NCBI GenBank assembly: GCA_045634305.1
Contig: JAZQZZ010000018.1
Span: 1 to 46,699, forward strand
Direction: 5' to 3'
Length of the DNA: 46,699 bases
Source of the DNA: HGM04593 sp045634305
GTDB taxonomy: Bacteria; Bacteroidota; Bacteroidia; Bacteroidales; Bacteroidaceae
Positions within the stretch are counted from its first letter, which is position 1, and each line of letters starts with the position of its first letter. Made by a program: the position numbers and the translations under genes. Below are positions 15,603 through 24,659 of the stretch, piece after piece. The notes below the pieces were generated by a model. That model did not search any database and was not told the DNA's origin. It saw only the letters and a list, made by a program, of their open reading frames with translations.

Positions 15603-16832
15603 ATGGATGCAAAATTGAACCAATCCGATTTGATTTCGCTGTTGGCAAAAGGGAGCAATATCTCTGTTGCCAAAGCCGAACAGTTTACAAAGAACTTCTT
15701 CGATCTGATAATTGAAGGTCTGGAGAAGGACGGTATAGTTAAAATCAATGGTCTTGGCACATTTAAAATAGCTGATGTGGCAAGTCGTGGCAGCGTAAAT
15801 GTCAATACCGGAGAGAAAATAGAGATAAAAGGACATAAAAAACTCACTTTTACTCCTGCCGATGCTTTGAAGGATATTGTGAACCAACCTTTTGCAATGT
15901 TTGAACCGGTAGAGGTTGATGACACGTACCAGCCCGAAACAGCCGAAGAGACAGAAAATGACGATGCGGTTGACGCTGCGGAGGAAACTGTTGAGGTTGT
16001 TGACGTCGAAACAGAACAGCCATTGGTGAACGACGATAATGCAGAGGTTGAGAACACCGGAACGGAAGAGACGGCGGAACCTGTTGCAGAAGAAACACCG
16101 GAAGAAACAGATACCGTTGTTGAAGAGCTTGTTTCTCCAGAGGCTGAAGAGCAGACTGCTGAAGAAGAACCCAAAGAAGAGAACGTTGAGGAGAACAATC
16201 CCGATACACCGGTCGAGAATCAGGAACCTGCAGCTCCAAAGAAAAAGAGTTACTGGAAATTCGCATTGTTTGCACTGATTGGATTCGTGGTAGGTTTTGT
16301 GGCAATAAAAATGATGGAACGTAACCATGCTGCCGATGTTGACGATTCTGCAGTTGCAAGAGCAGAAACGCCTGTAAACGTGTCGGAGACAATTCCTGCC
16401 AATGAACTTGTCGATAATACCCCCAAGGCTGCAGATACAGTTGCAGTGGTTGACAACGAAGCTATTGCAATTGAGAAGGACTCTGACGATAGCACAACTG
16501 TTGCAGACGTCAATGCAGCCGGCATTGAACAGCCCGAAGTTGCAGAACCGGTGGCTCCCGAAGATGAAGTCTATGCCTTTGTGATGGTTGAAGAATTGGC
16601 TGTGAGAAACTTGAAGGACATCACACCTGCCGACACATTGCTCTATGTTGCCAATGGCGAACTTGCCCGCCACATAGTTGCTGCTAATGAGACTTTGACA
16701 AAGATTGCAAGACATTACTACGGTGACAAGAAACTGTGGCCTTACATTGTCAAGTTCAACAACATGCGCAACCCTAATGGCTTGGGCTATGGTATGGAGT
16801 TGGTCATTCCACGTTTGGAACCAAGGAAATAA
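15603..16832 (+). CDS. HU-like domain / membrane segment / LysM protein
   Basis: A 409-aa protein with an unusual order of parts. Residues 1-100 are HU-like (SDLISLLAKGSNISVAKAEQF, INGLGTFKIADV, and the NVNTGEK arm tip). Residues 101-212 are a very acidic Glu/Thr/Val linker. Residues 217-236 are one membrane segment preceded by KKK, which fits N-in topology. Residues 237-350 are a disordered extracytoplasmic stretch, and about 355-405 are a LysM domain (HIVAANETLTKIARHYYGD...WPYIVKFNN). This would allow DNA binding in the cytoplasm and peptidoglycan binding in the periplasm. There is no signal peptide. It is the last gene of the ftsY-rimO-HU cluster. A nucleoid-to-wall tether is inferred from architecture, not known. 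Confidence 0.88.
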   Translation: MDAKLNQSDLISLLAKGSNISVAKAEQFTKNFFDLIIEGLEKDGIVKINGLGTFKIADVASRGSVNVNTGEKIEIKGHKKLTFTPADALKDIVNQPFAMFEPVEVDDTYQPETAEETENDDAVDAAEETVEVVDVETEQPLVNDDNAEVENTGTEETAEPVAEETPEETDTVVEELVSPEAEEQTAEEEPKEENVEENNPDTPVENQEPAAPKKKSYWKFALFALIGFVVGFVAIKMMERNHAADVDDSAVARAETPVNVSETIPANELVDNTPKAADTVAVVDNEAIAIEKDSDDSTTVADVNAAGIEQPEVAEPVAPEDEVYAFVMVEELAVRNLKDITPADTLLYVANGELARHIVAANETLTKIARHYYGDKKLWPYIVKFNNMRNPNGLGYGMELVIPRLEPRK

Positions 16833-16863
16833 CCACATAAAGTTAAAGTTTGTTTAAAGCTAA

Positions 16864-16916
16864 CAGTGGTTAAGTCTATTTTAATGAATTTAACATAAAA
16901 GATTTTTCAGTGGTTG
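16864..16916 (+). promoter_or_regulatory. Direct repeat CAGTGGTT upstream of the bat operon
   Basis: CAGTGGTT occurs at 16864-16871 and 16909-16916, the second copy directly abutting the predicted -7 box. It may be a binding site for a regulator of the operon; it could also be chance. Confidence 0.25.
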
Positions 16917-16924
16917 TAATTTTG
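16917..16924 (+). promoter_or_regulatory. Predicted bat operon -7 box TAATTTTG
   Basis: An exact TAnnTTTG match 36 bases before the moxR start and the only good promoter candidate before eight or nine tightly packed genes. No clear -33 TTG was found. Confidence 0.55.
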
Positions 16925-16959
16925 TCCAATAATTAAACTAAAACATACTATATATAATT

Positions 16960-17955
16960 ATGAGTGCAACAATTGACATTCGTGAATTGAATGAGAAAAT
17001 AGAAAGCCAGAGCGCTTTTGTAACCAATTTGCAGGCCGGAATGAGCCAGGTAATCGTAGGACAGAAGCATCTTGTGGAGTCATTGCTTATAGGTCTGCTT
17101 GCCGATGGACACATCTTGCTCGAGGGTCTGCCCGGTTTGGCAAAGACACTTGCCATTAAGACATTGTCTGAACTCATTGAGGCCGACTTCAGCCGCATAC
17201 AGTTCACTCCGGACCTTTTGCCTGCCGATGTTGTTGGTACAATGGTATATAGCCAGAAGAGTGAAACGTTCACAATCAAACAAGGTCCTGTATTTGCGAA
17301 TTTCGTATTGGCCGATGAGATCAACCGTGCCCCGGCAAAGGTGCAGAGTGCTCTGCTCGAGGCAATGCAGGAGCGTCAGGTTACAATTGGCAAGCAGACA
17401 TTCAAGCTGCCTGAACCTTTCCTTGTAATGGCAACACAGAACCCCATTGAACAGGAGGGTACATATCCACTCCCCGAGGCACAGGTTGACCGTTTTATGC
17501 TCAAGGTGGTAATAGGTTACCCTGAACTTTCTGAGGAAAAACGTATCATCCGCCAGAACATTACAGGCGAAAAGGTTGAGGTCAAGCCATTGCTGAAGCC
17601 TGCCGACATTGTAGAAGCACGTAAGGTTGTGCGTCAGGTTTATATCGACGAGAAAATCGAGCAGTACATTGCCGACATTGTCTTTGCGACACGTTTCCCC
17701 GACAAGTATGGTATGAAGGAGATGAAGGACTACATCTCATTTGGTGCCTCTCCGCGTGCATCAATCAATCTTGCGCTTGCTTCACGCGCATATGCCTTCA
17801 TCAAGCGCCGTGGTTATGTGGTTCCCGAGGATGTGCGTGCTGTTGCACACGACGTACTTCGTCACCGCATCGGTTTGAGCTATGAAGCTGAGGCAAACAA
17901 CCTCACTACAGATGAGATAGTAAGCCGCATATTGAACAGTGTCGAGGTACCCTAA
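16960..17955 (+). CDS. MoxR-family AAA+ ATPase of the bat operon
   Basis: A 331-aa cytoplasmic AAA+ protein. Walker A is GLPGLAKT at about 51-58, Walker B LADEINRAPAK at about 117-127, sensor 1 is MATQNPIEQEGTYPLPEAQVDRF-like (positions about 156-178) and a C-terminal lid domain follows. MoxR ATPases work with VWA-domain proteins as chaperone-like assembly or metal-insertion systems (family knowledge); here the VWA partners BatA and BatB are in the same operon. In Bacteroides fragilis the bat genes are linked to oxygen tolerance. It is the first gene of the operon, 20 bases ahead of the DUF58 gene. Confidence 0.93.
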   Translation: MSATIDIRELNEKIESQSAFVTNLQAGMSQVIVGQKHLVESLLIGLLADGHILLEGLPGLAKTLAIKTLSELIEADFSRIQFTPDLLPADVVGTMVYSQKSETFTIKQGPVFANFVLADEINRAPAKVQSALLEAMQERQVTIGKQTFKLPEPFLVMATQNPIEQEGTYPLPEAQVDRFMLKVVIGYPELSEEKRIIRQNITGEKVEVKPLLKPADIVEARKVVRQVYIDEKIEQYIADIVFATRFPDKYGMKEMKDYISFGASPRASINLALASRAYAFIKRRGYVVPEDVRAVAHDVLRHRIGLSYEAEANNLTTDEIVSRILNSVEVP

Positions 17956-17975
17956 TCAATTCTGTTCCCTAAGAC

Positions 17976-18845
17976 ATGGAGACAAGCGAACTCATCAAGA
18001 AAGTGCGCAAGATTGAGATAAAGACCCGAGGCCTTTCTCACAACATCTTTGCCGGACAATACCATTCGGCGTTCAAGGGACGTGGTATGTCGTTCAGCGA
18101 GGTGCGCGATTATCAGTATGGCGACGATGTGCGCGATATTGACTGGAATGTCACGGCCCGTTTCAACAAACCTTTCATAAAGGTCTTTGAAGAGGAGCGT
18201 GAACTCACCGTGATGCTTCTTGTCGACCTCTCGGACAGCCTTGATTTTGGTACTGCAACACGTACAAAACGCGAGATGCTTGCCGAAATTGCAGCAACAA
18301 TTGCTTTTGCAGCAATACAGAACAATGACAAGATAGGCGTAATATTCTTTACCGACAGGATTGAGAAGTTCATTCCGCCGCAGAAAGGACGTAAGCACAT
18401 CCTTTATATAATAAGGGAATTGCTCAATATCGAGTCCGAAAGCAAGAAAACCGATATAAAGGTGCCTTTGGAGTTTCTCACAAATGCCTTGAAGAAGAAA
18501 TGTACGGCATTCATGCTCAGTGACTTCATTTGTACGGCCGACTACCGCAACGCAATGACTATTGCAAACCGCAAGCACGACCTGGTTGCCATTCAGGTGT
18601 ATGACCGCCGCTTGGCCGAGCTGCCCGATGTGGGACTGCTGAAGATACGTGATGCCGAAAGTGGTGAGGAGCTATATATAGATACCTCGTCGCGTAAGGT
18701 ACGTGAGGCACAGCGCACCTGGTGGCGTAGCCAGAGTGAGGCCTTAAAGGATACATTGCAGAGAAGCCGTGTTGATTCGGTCTCTGTACGCACCGACCAG
18801 GACTATGTCAAAGCCTTGCTTGCCCTGTTTGCACAACGTAGTTGA
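17976..18845 (+). CDS. DUF58 protein of the bat operon
   Basis: A 289-aa protein with the DUF58 signature FSEVRDYQYGDDVRDIDWNVTAR at about residues 45-67, given here only as landmarks. A VWA-like fold follows, with the metal-site-like VDLSDS at about 86-91. There is no membrane segment. DUF58 proteins nearly always accompany MoxR ATPases and are thought to be partners or adaptors. It is the second gene of the operon. Confidence 0.92.
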   Translation: METSELIKKVRKIEIKTRGLSHNIFAGQYHSAFKGRGMSFSEVRDYQYGDDVRDIDWNVTARFNKPFIKVFEEERELTVMLLVDLSDSLDFGTATRTKREMLAEIAATIAFAAIQNNDKIGVIFFTDRIEKFIPPQKGRKHILYIIRELLNIESESKKTDIKVPLEFLTNALKKKCTAFMLSDFICTADYRNAMTIANRKHDLVAIQVYDRRLAELPDVGLLKIRDAESGEELYIDTSSRKVREAQRTWWRSQSEALKDTLQRSRVDSVSVRTDQDYVKALLALFAQRS

Positions 18846-18874
18846 GCAATAATGCATTCAAAGTACAAAAAACG

Positions 18875-19957
18875 ATGAAGAGAATATATACATACATAAC
18901 AGCGACCCTTCTCCTCTTTATGGCATTGCCTGTAAAGTCGCAGAACGTCATGTTCAACGCCTTTTTCGATTCCTTGAACACTGATACAAAGGAGATGCGC
19001 ATTGGCGAACATGCAAAGTTTATTCTTGAACTGAACGTTGACAGCGGCTACAATGTCGAATTGCAGGTACCTGATAAACTGACAGCCGACATCGAAGTGC
19101 TTGAGAAGAGAGAGTACAGAAGTTCCGATGAGCATGGACGCCAGACATACAGGAGTGAGTGCACAATAACCTCTTTTGTCGATTCAATGCAGGTTATCCC
19201 CCCTGTGTTGGCAAAGGTCAATGACGATGTATATTACACCAACCCGGCAAACCTTGTTGTCACCACCGTTCCCATTGACACCACAAACCTCAAGAATATA
19301 AAAGGTATAAGACCGGTGTGGGATGTGGAGTTCTCTTGGGACGATTATCGTGACACAGTGCACCTTTCGTTTCTGTTGATTGTGTTTGCAGCGCTTCTTG
19401 TCTGGATAATCGTAAGGTTCATAAACAACAAGCCTGTAATACGTATTGTAAAGATAAAACCCCGCGAACCGTCGCATTTTACGGCTTTGCATAAGATTGA
19501 CGAGATTAAGGGTGACGATACATTGGTGGGTGATGGAAGTGCTAAGGATTATTATACCCGACTCACTGGCACACTGCGCGAGTATATGCACAACCGCTAC
19601 AAGTTCAATGCCGCCGAGATGACCACAGACGAAATCATAGAGAACCTCCTGCGTTTCAATGACAAGGAGGCTATCAATGAGGTCAAGGAGATTCTTCAAG
19701 TGGCCGACCTGGTGAAATTTGCAAAGATGGTACCCTCGCAGAACGAGAATGCACGTAACATGCTCAATGCAATTGATTTTGTAAATGCTACAAAAGATGT
19801 TGAAGAGGAAAATCTCAAACCGGTGGAGCAGAAGATTGTGAATGAGCGTTCGCGCACACAGAAGCGTCTGCTCATAGCATCCATTGCAATAGTATTCTCG
19901 GTTGTGGTTGCAGTTGCAGCACTTCTAATTATTGACCTTGGCAATATGCTTGGCTAA
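18875..19957 (+). CDS. Bat-operon membrane protein (BatD-like/DUF4381-like)
   Basis: The protein is 360 aa from the ATG at 18875, which gives a signal peptide (MKRIYTYITATLLLFMALPVKSQ); an upstream TTG overlaps the DUF58 stop and would spoil it. Residues 24-145 are a beta-rich extracytoplasmic domain similar in style to the oxygen-tolerance BatD domain. A membrane segment lies at about 168-188, a cytoplasmic helical domain with a YYTRLTGTLREYMHNRY motif at about 225-300, and a second membrane segment near the C-terminus (335-355). It sits between DUF58 and BatA, as commonly seen in Bacteroidota. Function beyond the operon is unknown. Confidence 0.85.
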   Translation: MKRIYTYITATLLLFMALPVKSQNVMFNAFFDSLNTDTKEMRIGEHAKFILELNVDSGYNVELQVPDKLTADIEVLEKREYRSSDEHGRQTYRSECTITSFVDSMQVIPPVLAKVNDDVYYTNPANLVVTTVPIDTTNLKNIKGIRPVWDVEFSWDDYRDTVHLSFLLIVFAALLVWIIVRFINNKPVIRIVKIKPREPSHFTALHKIDEIKGDDTLVGDGSAKDYYTRLTGTLREYMHNRYKFNAAEMTTDEIIENLLRFNDKEAINEVKEILQVADLVKFAKMVPSQNENARNMLNAIDFVNATKDVEEENLKPVEQKIVNERSRTQKRLLIASIAIVFSVVVAVAALLIIDLGNMLG

Positions 19958-19969
19958 AATTTTTTGAAT

Positions 19970-20950
19970 ATGCATTTTACACGAATAATATATCTGCTTC
20001 TTTTCATACCGCTCATTGCCTATGTCGTGTGGTATGTATGGCAAGGGTGCAAGTTGTCGCCTTCGATGAAGGTCTCCACGACATTGCCCTTCGGCAAGAA
20101 TCTGAAAACATACAAGCACTATCTTCTTCACGTTCCTTTTGTGTTGAGAGTGCTCACAATGTCAATGCTCATTCTGGTGCTCATGCGCCCGGTCTCAACC
20201 CATCGTTGGAGCGAGGAGAGTGTCGAGGGTATCGACATCATGCTAGCCATGGACGTCTCCACAAGTATGTCGGCAGTGGATATTGAACCCAACCGCATTG
20301 ATGTGGCAAAAGAGGTTGCTTCGCAGTTCGTTTCGGGCCGTAAAAGCGACAACATAGGCTTGACCCTTTTTGCCGGTGAGAGTTTTACCCAGTGTCCGCT
20401 CACAACCGATTACCGCAGTGTGCTTAGCCTGATTGACAAATCGGGTATCGAGTATGTTTTGAACGGTGCACTTAAGGACGGAACAGCCATTGGTCTGGGA
20501 ATCGCGAATGCAGTGTCGCGTCTGAAGGACAGCAAGGCTGATTCAAAGGTTATCATCCTGCTCACCGACGGTTCCAACAATAGCGGTGAGATTACGCCCG
20601 AAGATGCTGCAAACATTGCCAAGGAATATGGCATAAGGATATACACCATCGGCTTCAGAAGCGACGAGAAAGTTGTACAGACGCCTTATGGATTGCTTGA
20701 CAACTCTGAATTTGACGAAAAGACATTAAAGTCAATAGCTGCGGTGACAGGCGGTGAGTATTACACGTCATCAAGCAAGGAAGGCCTTGTCGAAATCTAT
20801 AAAGAGATTGACAAGCTTGAACGCACAAAACTCGATGTGAAGCACTTCGGCAACGAAGAGGAACGATTCATGATTTTTGCTCTCATTGCAGCCATGTCAC
20901 TGATGGCAGAGATTGTTCTGCGCAACACGATATTGAAGAAAATACCTTAA
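19970..20950 (+). CDS. batA: BatA, VWA-domain membrane protein
   Basis: The protein is 326 aa from the ATG at 19970 (a TTG at 19964 is the less likely start). One membrane segment lies at residues 5-23 and a second at about 55-73; a VWA domain follows at about 85-290 with the metal-ion site DVSTS (MAMDVSTSMSA), then a last membrane segment at about 303-322. VWA domains bind protein partners through a Mg/Mn site. It is the partner of BatB and of the MoxR ATPase. Spacing to batB is 15 bases. Confidence 0.92.
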   Translation: MHFTRIIYLLLFIPLIAYVVWYVWQGCKLSPSMKVSTTLPFGKNLKTYKHYLLHVPFVLRVLTMSMLILVLMRPVSTHRWSEESVEGIDIMLAMDVSTSMSAVDIEPNRIDVAKEVASQFVSGRKSDNIGLTLFAGESFTQCPLTTDYRSVLSLIDKSGIEYVLNGALKDGTAIGLGIANAVSRLKDSKADSKVIILLTDGSNNSGEITPEDAANIAKEYGIRIYTIGFRSDEKVVQTPYGLLDNSEFDEKTLKSIAAVTGGEYYTSSSKEGLVEIYKEIDKLERTKLDVKHFGNEEERFMIFALIAAMSLMAEIVLRNTILKKIP

Positions 20951-20965
20951 CATATTGTTATAGAT

Positions 20966-21970
20966 ATGAAATTTGCAACACCCGAATATCTGTATCTTCT
21001 CCTGTTCATCCCCTTGGCTATCATACTCTATAGGTATGCATGCTACAGGAGAAACAGAAACATAAGACGCTATGGCGATCCGGAACTTACCGCCAGGCTT
21101 ATACCGACATACTCATCGGCACGTTCAAGAATCATTTTCTGGACATCCTTGCTTGCCTTCGCGCTCATTGTAGTGGCTCTGTCACGTCCGCGCTATGGCA
21201 AGGGCAAGACTACCGTAACCACACGTGGCGTGGAGCTGGTGGTTGCGTTGGATATCTCGAACTCAATGTTGGCAGACGATATAACCCCCAACCGTCTTGA
21301 GAAGGCAAAAAGACTCATAAGGCGTATTGCCGAGCAGTTGAAGGGAAATAAGATTGCTCTTGTTGTCTTTGCCGGCGATGCTTATGTCCAACTGCCCATA
21401 ACCGACGATTTCATCTCAATAGAGATGTTCCTCGAGAGCATATCCACAAATCTTGTCACCAGACAGGGTACAGATATCGGTGCAGCCATTGACATGGCAT
21501 CAAGGTGCTTTACACCCAATGACAAGATAGGCAAGGCAATAGTTCTGATAACCGACGGCGAGAACCACGAAGGTGGTGCAGAAGAGGCTGCAAAGAAAGC
21601 ATCGGAAAGCGGCAAGCAGGTGTTCATTCTCGGTATCGGTACTGCAAAGGGTGGCAGAATCCTTATGCCCGACGGCAACTATCTGCGCGATCGCGATGGT
21701 CAGATTGTCATTACCAAGCTCAACGAAGAGATGGCAATGAATATTGCCAAAGCCGGCAACGGAGTATATCTGCAGGTCGATAACACCAACGAGGCACAGA
21801 AGATTCTCTCGGACCAACTCGATAAAATGACAAAGGACGAAACAGTCACCGAGATGTACACAGGGTATAACGAACTGTTCCCTTATTTTGCAGCATTGGC
21901 TCTAGTGTTGCTGTTTGTCGATTTGGTAATAGTGACGCTTGCCGATGTCAAGAACCACAAGAATATATAA
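20966..21970 (+). CDS. batB: BatB, VWA-domain membrane protein
   Basis: A 334-aa paralogue of the preceding gene with the same layout: membrane segments at about 8-24 and 54-72, VWA domain at about 88-300 with metal site DISNS (VALDISNSMLADD), and a C-terminal membrane segment at about 308-326. It differs from BatA in its loops, and the two probably act as a heteromeric pair. The next gene, batC, starts 12 bases on. Confidence 0.92.
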   Translation: MKFATPEYLYLLLFIPLAIILYRYACYRRNRNIRRYGDPELTARLIPTYSSARSRIIFWTSLLAFALIVVALSRPRYGKGKTTVTTRGVELVVALDISNSMLADDITPNRLEKAKRLIRRIAEQLKGNKIALVVFAGDAYVQLPITDDFISIEMFLESISTNLVTRQGTDIGAAIDMASRCFTPNDKIGKAIVLITDGENHEGGAEEAAKKASESGKQVFILGIGTAKGGRILMPDGNYLRDRDGQIVITKLNEEMAMNIAKAGNGVYLQVDNTNEAQKILSDQLDKMTKDETVTEMYTGYNELFPYFAALALVLLFVDLVIVTLADVKNHKNI

Positions 21971-21982
21971 CGATACTGATAT

Positions 21983-22798
21983 ATGAACTTCGATAAAAGA
22001 AAATATACATTAATTGCTGTTGCCGCAGTTGTGCTTTTTGCGACGATATATGCAATATTGTCACTGATAATCAATGGAACTCCTACTGTCAAGAGCCAGA
22101 ATGAGTTCCTTAAAGAAGCCAACCGCTTACACAACGACAGTCTGTTCGACGAAGCTGTTGAGCCATATATGAAGGCATGCGCAATCGATGGTCAAGAGAG
22201 TCTGGCCAAGTACAATACAGCAGTCAACTCAATAATGAAGAATTACTCTTCATTGGAAAATACCTTTAACGAACAAGGTTATAAACCCGATTCGGCACAG
22301 ATAGTAGCCTTGAATGATGCGATAAAAAGACTCGACGAAGCAGGAAAGATTCTTTCCGACACTGCAAGATACTCCTCAGTATACCAGAATATAGGAGTCG
22401 TAAAGCACATGAGCAATGAACTCGATGCCGCTGCCGAAGCGTATAAGGAGGCCTTGCGCAAGAACCCTGCCGATGAGGATGCACGCTATAATCTGGCGGT
22501 GATTCTGTATCAGAAACAGAAAAACGACCAGAACCAACAGCAGCAGAACCAACAGGATGAGCAGCAAGAACAAGAACAACAAGAACAACAAGAACAACAG
22601 CAGCAGAATAAGGACGAGAAAGAAGAAGAGCAGCAGCAACAGCAGCAAGAACAGCAGCAGGATGAAAAGGAGATAGAGGAGGAGAAAGAGAAGATTGAGC
22701 AGATGCTGAAAGCTCTTATGCAAGACGAGAAGGATATAAGGGAAAAGATGGAAAAGGCTCAGAAGGCAAACCAGAAGACCCTTGAGAAGAACTGGTAA
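21983..22798 (+). CDS. batC: BatC, TPR protein with Gln/Glu-rich tail
   Basis: A 271-aa protein. An N-terminal hydrophobic segment at about 8-27 is a signal anchor. TPR-like helices occupy about 38-175 (EAVEPYMKACAIDGQE, AAEAYKEALRKNPADEDARYNLAVI). Residues 180-230 are almost only Gln and Glu with Asn and Lys, and a charged coiled-coil-like helix (EKEKIEQMLKAL) ends the protein. It probably scaffolds the VWA proteins in the periplasm. The low-complexity codons (CAG, CAA, GAA, GAG) make this stretch prone to length change. Confidence 0.88.
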   Translation: MNFDKRKYTLIAVAAVVLFATIYAILSLIINGTPTVKSQNEFLKEANRLHNDSLFDEAVEPYMKACAIDGQESLAKYNTAVNSIMKNYSSLENTFNEQGYKPDSAQIVALNDAIKRLDEAGKILSDTARYSSVYQNIGVVKHMSNELDAAAEAYKEALRKNPADEDARYNLAVILYQKQKNDQNQQQQNQQDEQQEQEQQEQQEQQQQNKDEKEEEQQQQQQEQQQDEKEIEEEKEKIEQMLKALMQDEKDIREKMEKAQKANQKTLEKNW

Positions 22799-22843
22799 CG
22801 ACCAATTGAACAAACTGTAAAACTGTCAATATAAAACATATAG

Positions 22844-24658
22844 ATGAAAAGAATATTCTTATCGACACTTTTGATTCTGACTACAATCTTCACTGCATTT
22901 GCCGATGAAGTCTCTTTCGTCGCATCTGCTCCAAAATCGGTTGTTGTCGGTAATCGCTTCAAGATTGCCTATGAAGTGAATACAAAAGCCGATAGCCAAC
23001 CGACTATCTCCGATGTCGATGGCTTGAGAGTTTTGAGCGGTCCTCATCATTCAACATTCATGAGCAGCAGCAATGTAAACGGACGTGTCACTTCAAAACA
23101 GACAATAACATACACATATATTGTTGTTGCCGACAACGAGGGCGAGATGACTGTTCCCGGTGCATCTGTTATGGTTGAAGGTAAAAAGTATACTTCGAAC
23201 CCGCTTACCATAAAGGTGTTGCCCGAAAGTCAGGCATCGCAGCAGCAGAGTGGTGGAGCAAGAGCGCAGGCAAGCAACAATTCCACGAATATAACCAACG
23301 AGAATCTGTTTGTAAGGGCTTTTGTAAGCAAGACGAAGGTATATGATCAGGAAGCCCTGTTGCTGACATATAAGGTCTATACCGATGTCAATCTTGTAAA
23401 TCTCGATAACCCGGTGCCCGACCTTAAAGGATTCAACATACAGGAGATAACACTCTCACAGCAGCGCCAATTTGAGCTCGAGCACTACAATGGTCACAAC
23501 TACAACACACTCGTATGGCGTCAGTTTGTCCTGTTCCCGCAAGAGACAGGCGAACTTGAAATCCCGTCAATGGAATATGAGGCTGTGGTGGCTGTGCAGA
23601 CACGCCGTTCAATGGATCCCTTTGAAATGATGTTCAATGGTGGCAGCTCATATGTCGAAGTTAGAAAAAAACTCAAATCAAACAAGGTTGTAGTGGAAGT
23701 AGACAAACTGCCGGTCAAACCCGACGGCTTTTCGGGTGGTGTAGGACACTTTGCTATCAGCAGCACCATCAGTGCCGAAAAATTGAAATCCAACGAAGAA
23801 TTTACCCTGAAGATTACCGTCAAAGGAGATGGAAATATGAAACTCATGGGTGACCCGGTTGTTGAATTTCCATCGGAATTCGATGTCTATGACCCTATCA
23901 TAACAAACAATTACAGGCTCACTACAAAAGGCTTTACCGGTGAAAAGGTCTATGAGTATGTTGTCACCCCACGCACTGCCGGCGATTTCACTTTGCCTGC
24001 TGCAAAATTTACATATTTCGATACCTCTGACGGCAGTTACAGGACCGTGGAAAGCAAACCTTATACCATCCGGGTAGAGAAGGGTACGGCACCGGCTGCA
24101 CAAAGCAACAATGTCTATGTTGTTAAAGAGGAGGGTAAGTTGCTGGCAAATGATATCCGATATATAAAGCTTGGAGATGATGATGGAGCTGAAGACAAGT
24201 TCTATGGCTCGACATTGTATTGGATGCTCTATGTTGCACTTTCAGTGCTTTTTGCTATTGCAGCTGCTGTCTACAGCAAGCACATGAAACTCAGTTCAAA
24301 TGTGGCTCTTTCAAAGACGAAGAAAGCGAATTCCGTAGCTGTACGCAGGTTGAAGAATGCGAAGAAATTGTTGCGCGACAACTGCACAAATGAGTTCTAC
24401 GACGAGACATTGAAAGCCGTATGGGGATATATGAGCGATAAATTGAACATTCCACTATCGCAGTTGTCAAAGGATAATATATCCAATGAACTTGCAAGAC
24501 GTGGCTGTGACAACATGCTTGTTGACGGACTCATGAACCTTTTGAACGAGTGCGAGTTTGCACGCTATGCACCCGGCGACCCGGGAGCAACCATGGACAA
24601 AGTGTATAAAATGGCTGTGGATGTCATAAGTAAAATGGAAAATTCAATCAGAAGATAA
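22844..24658 (+). CDS. batD: BatD, oxygen-tolerance membrane protein
   Basis: A 604-aa protein with a signal peptide (MKRIFLSTLLILTTIFTAFA). Residues 21-440 hold several beta-sandwich repeats of the BatD/oxygen-tolerance family (for example VVVGNRFKIAYEVNTKAD, EFTLKITVKGDGNMKLMG). A membrane segment lies at about 460-480, and a cytoplasmic helical domain follows with LKAVWGYMSDKLNIPLSQLS and CEFARYAPGD motifs that are typical of the family C-terminus. It is anchored in the inner membrane with most of the protein in the periplasm. It ends one base before batE starts. Confidence 0.93.
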   Translation: MKRIFLSTLLILTTIFTAFADEVSFVASAPKSVVVGNRFKIAYEVNTKADSQPTISDVDGLRVLSGPHHSTFMSSSNVNGRVTSKQTITYTYIVVADNEGEMTVPGASVMVEGKKYTSNPLTIKVLPESQASQQQSGGARAQASNNSTNITNENLFVRAFVSKTKVYDQEALLLTYKVYTDVNLVNLDNPVPDLKGFNIQEITLSQQRQFELEHYNGHNYNTLVWRQFVLFPQETGELEIPSMEYEAVVAVQTRRSMDPFEMMFNGGSSYVEVRKKLKSNKVVVEVDKLPVKPDGFSGGVGHFAISSTISAEKLKSNEEFTLKITVKGDGNMKLMGDPVVEFPSEFDVYDPIITNNYRLTTKGFTGEKVYEYVVTPRTAGDFTLPAAKFTYFDTSDGSYRTVESKPYTIRVEKGTAPAAQSNNVYVVKEEGKLLANDIRYIKLGDDDGAEDKFYGSTLYWMLYVALSVLFAIAAAVYSKHMKLSSNVALSKTKKANSVAVRRLKNAKKLLRDNCTNEFYDETLKAVWGYMSDKLNIPLSQLSKDNISNELARRGCDNMLVDGLMNLLNECEFARYAPGDPGATMDKVYKMAVDVISKMENSIRR

Positions 24659-24659
24659 T

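Noticed and set aside
15240..16838. 532-codon frame antisense to the HU/LysM gene
   Set aside because: It mirrors the acidic, low-complexity coding strand, is Cys/Phe/Asn-rich and has no recognisable domain; the plus-strand frame has clear HU and LysM domains.
22376..22813. Leucine-rich 145-codon antisense frame
   Set aside because: It is the complement of the CAG/GAA-rich BatC tail, which reads as Leu/Phe on the other strand; not a membrane protein gene.
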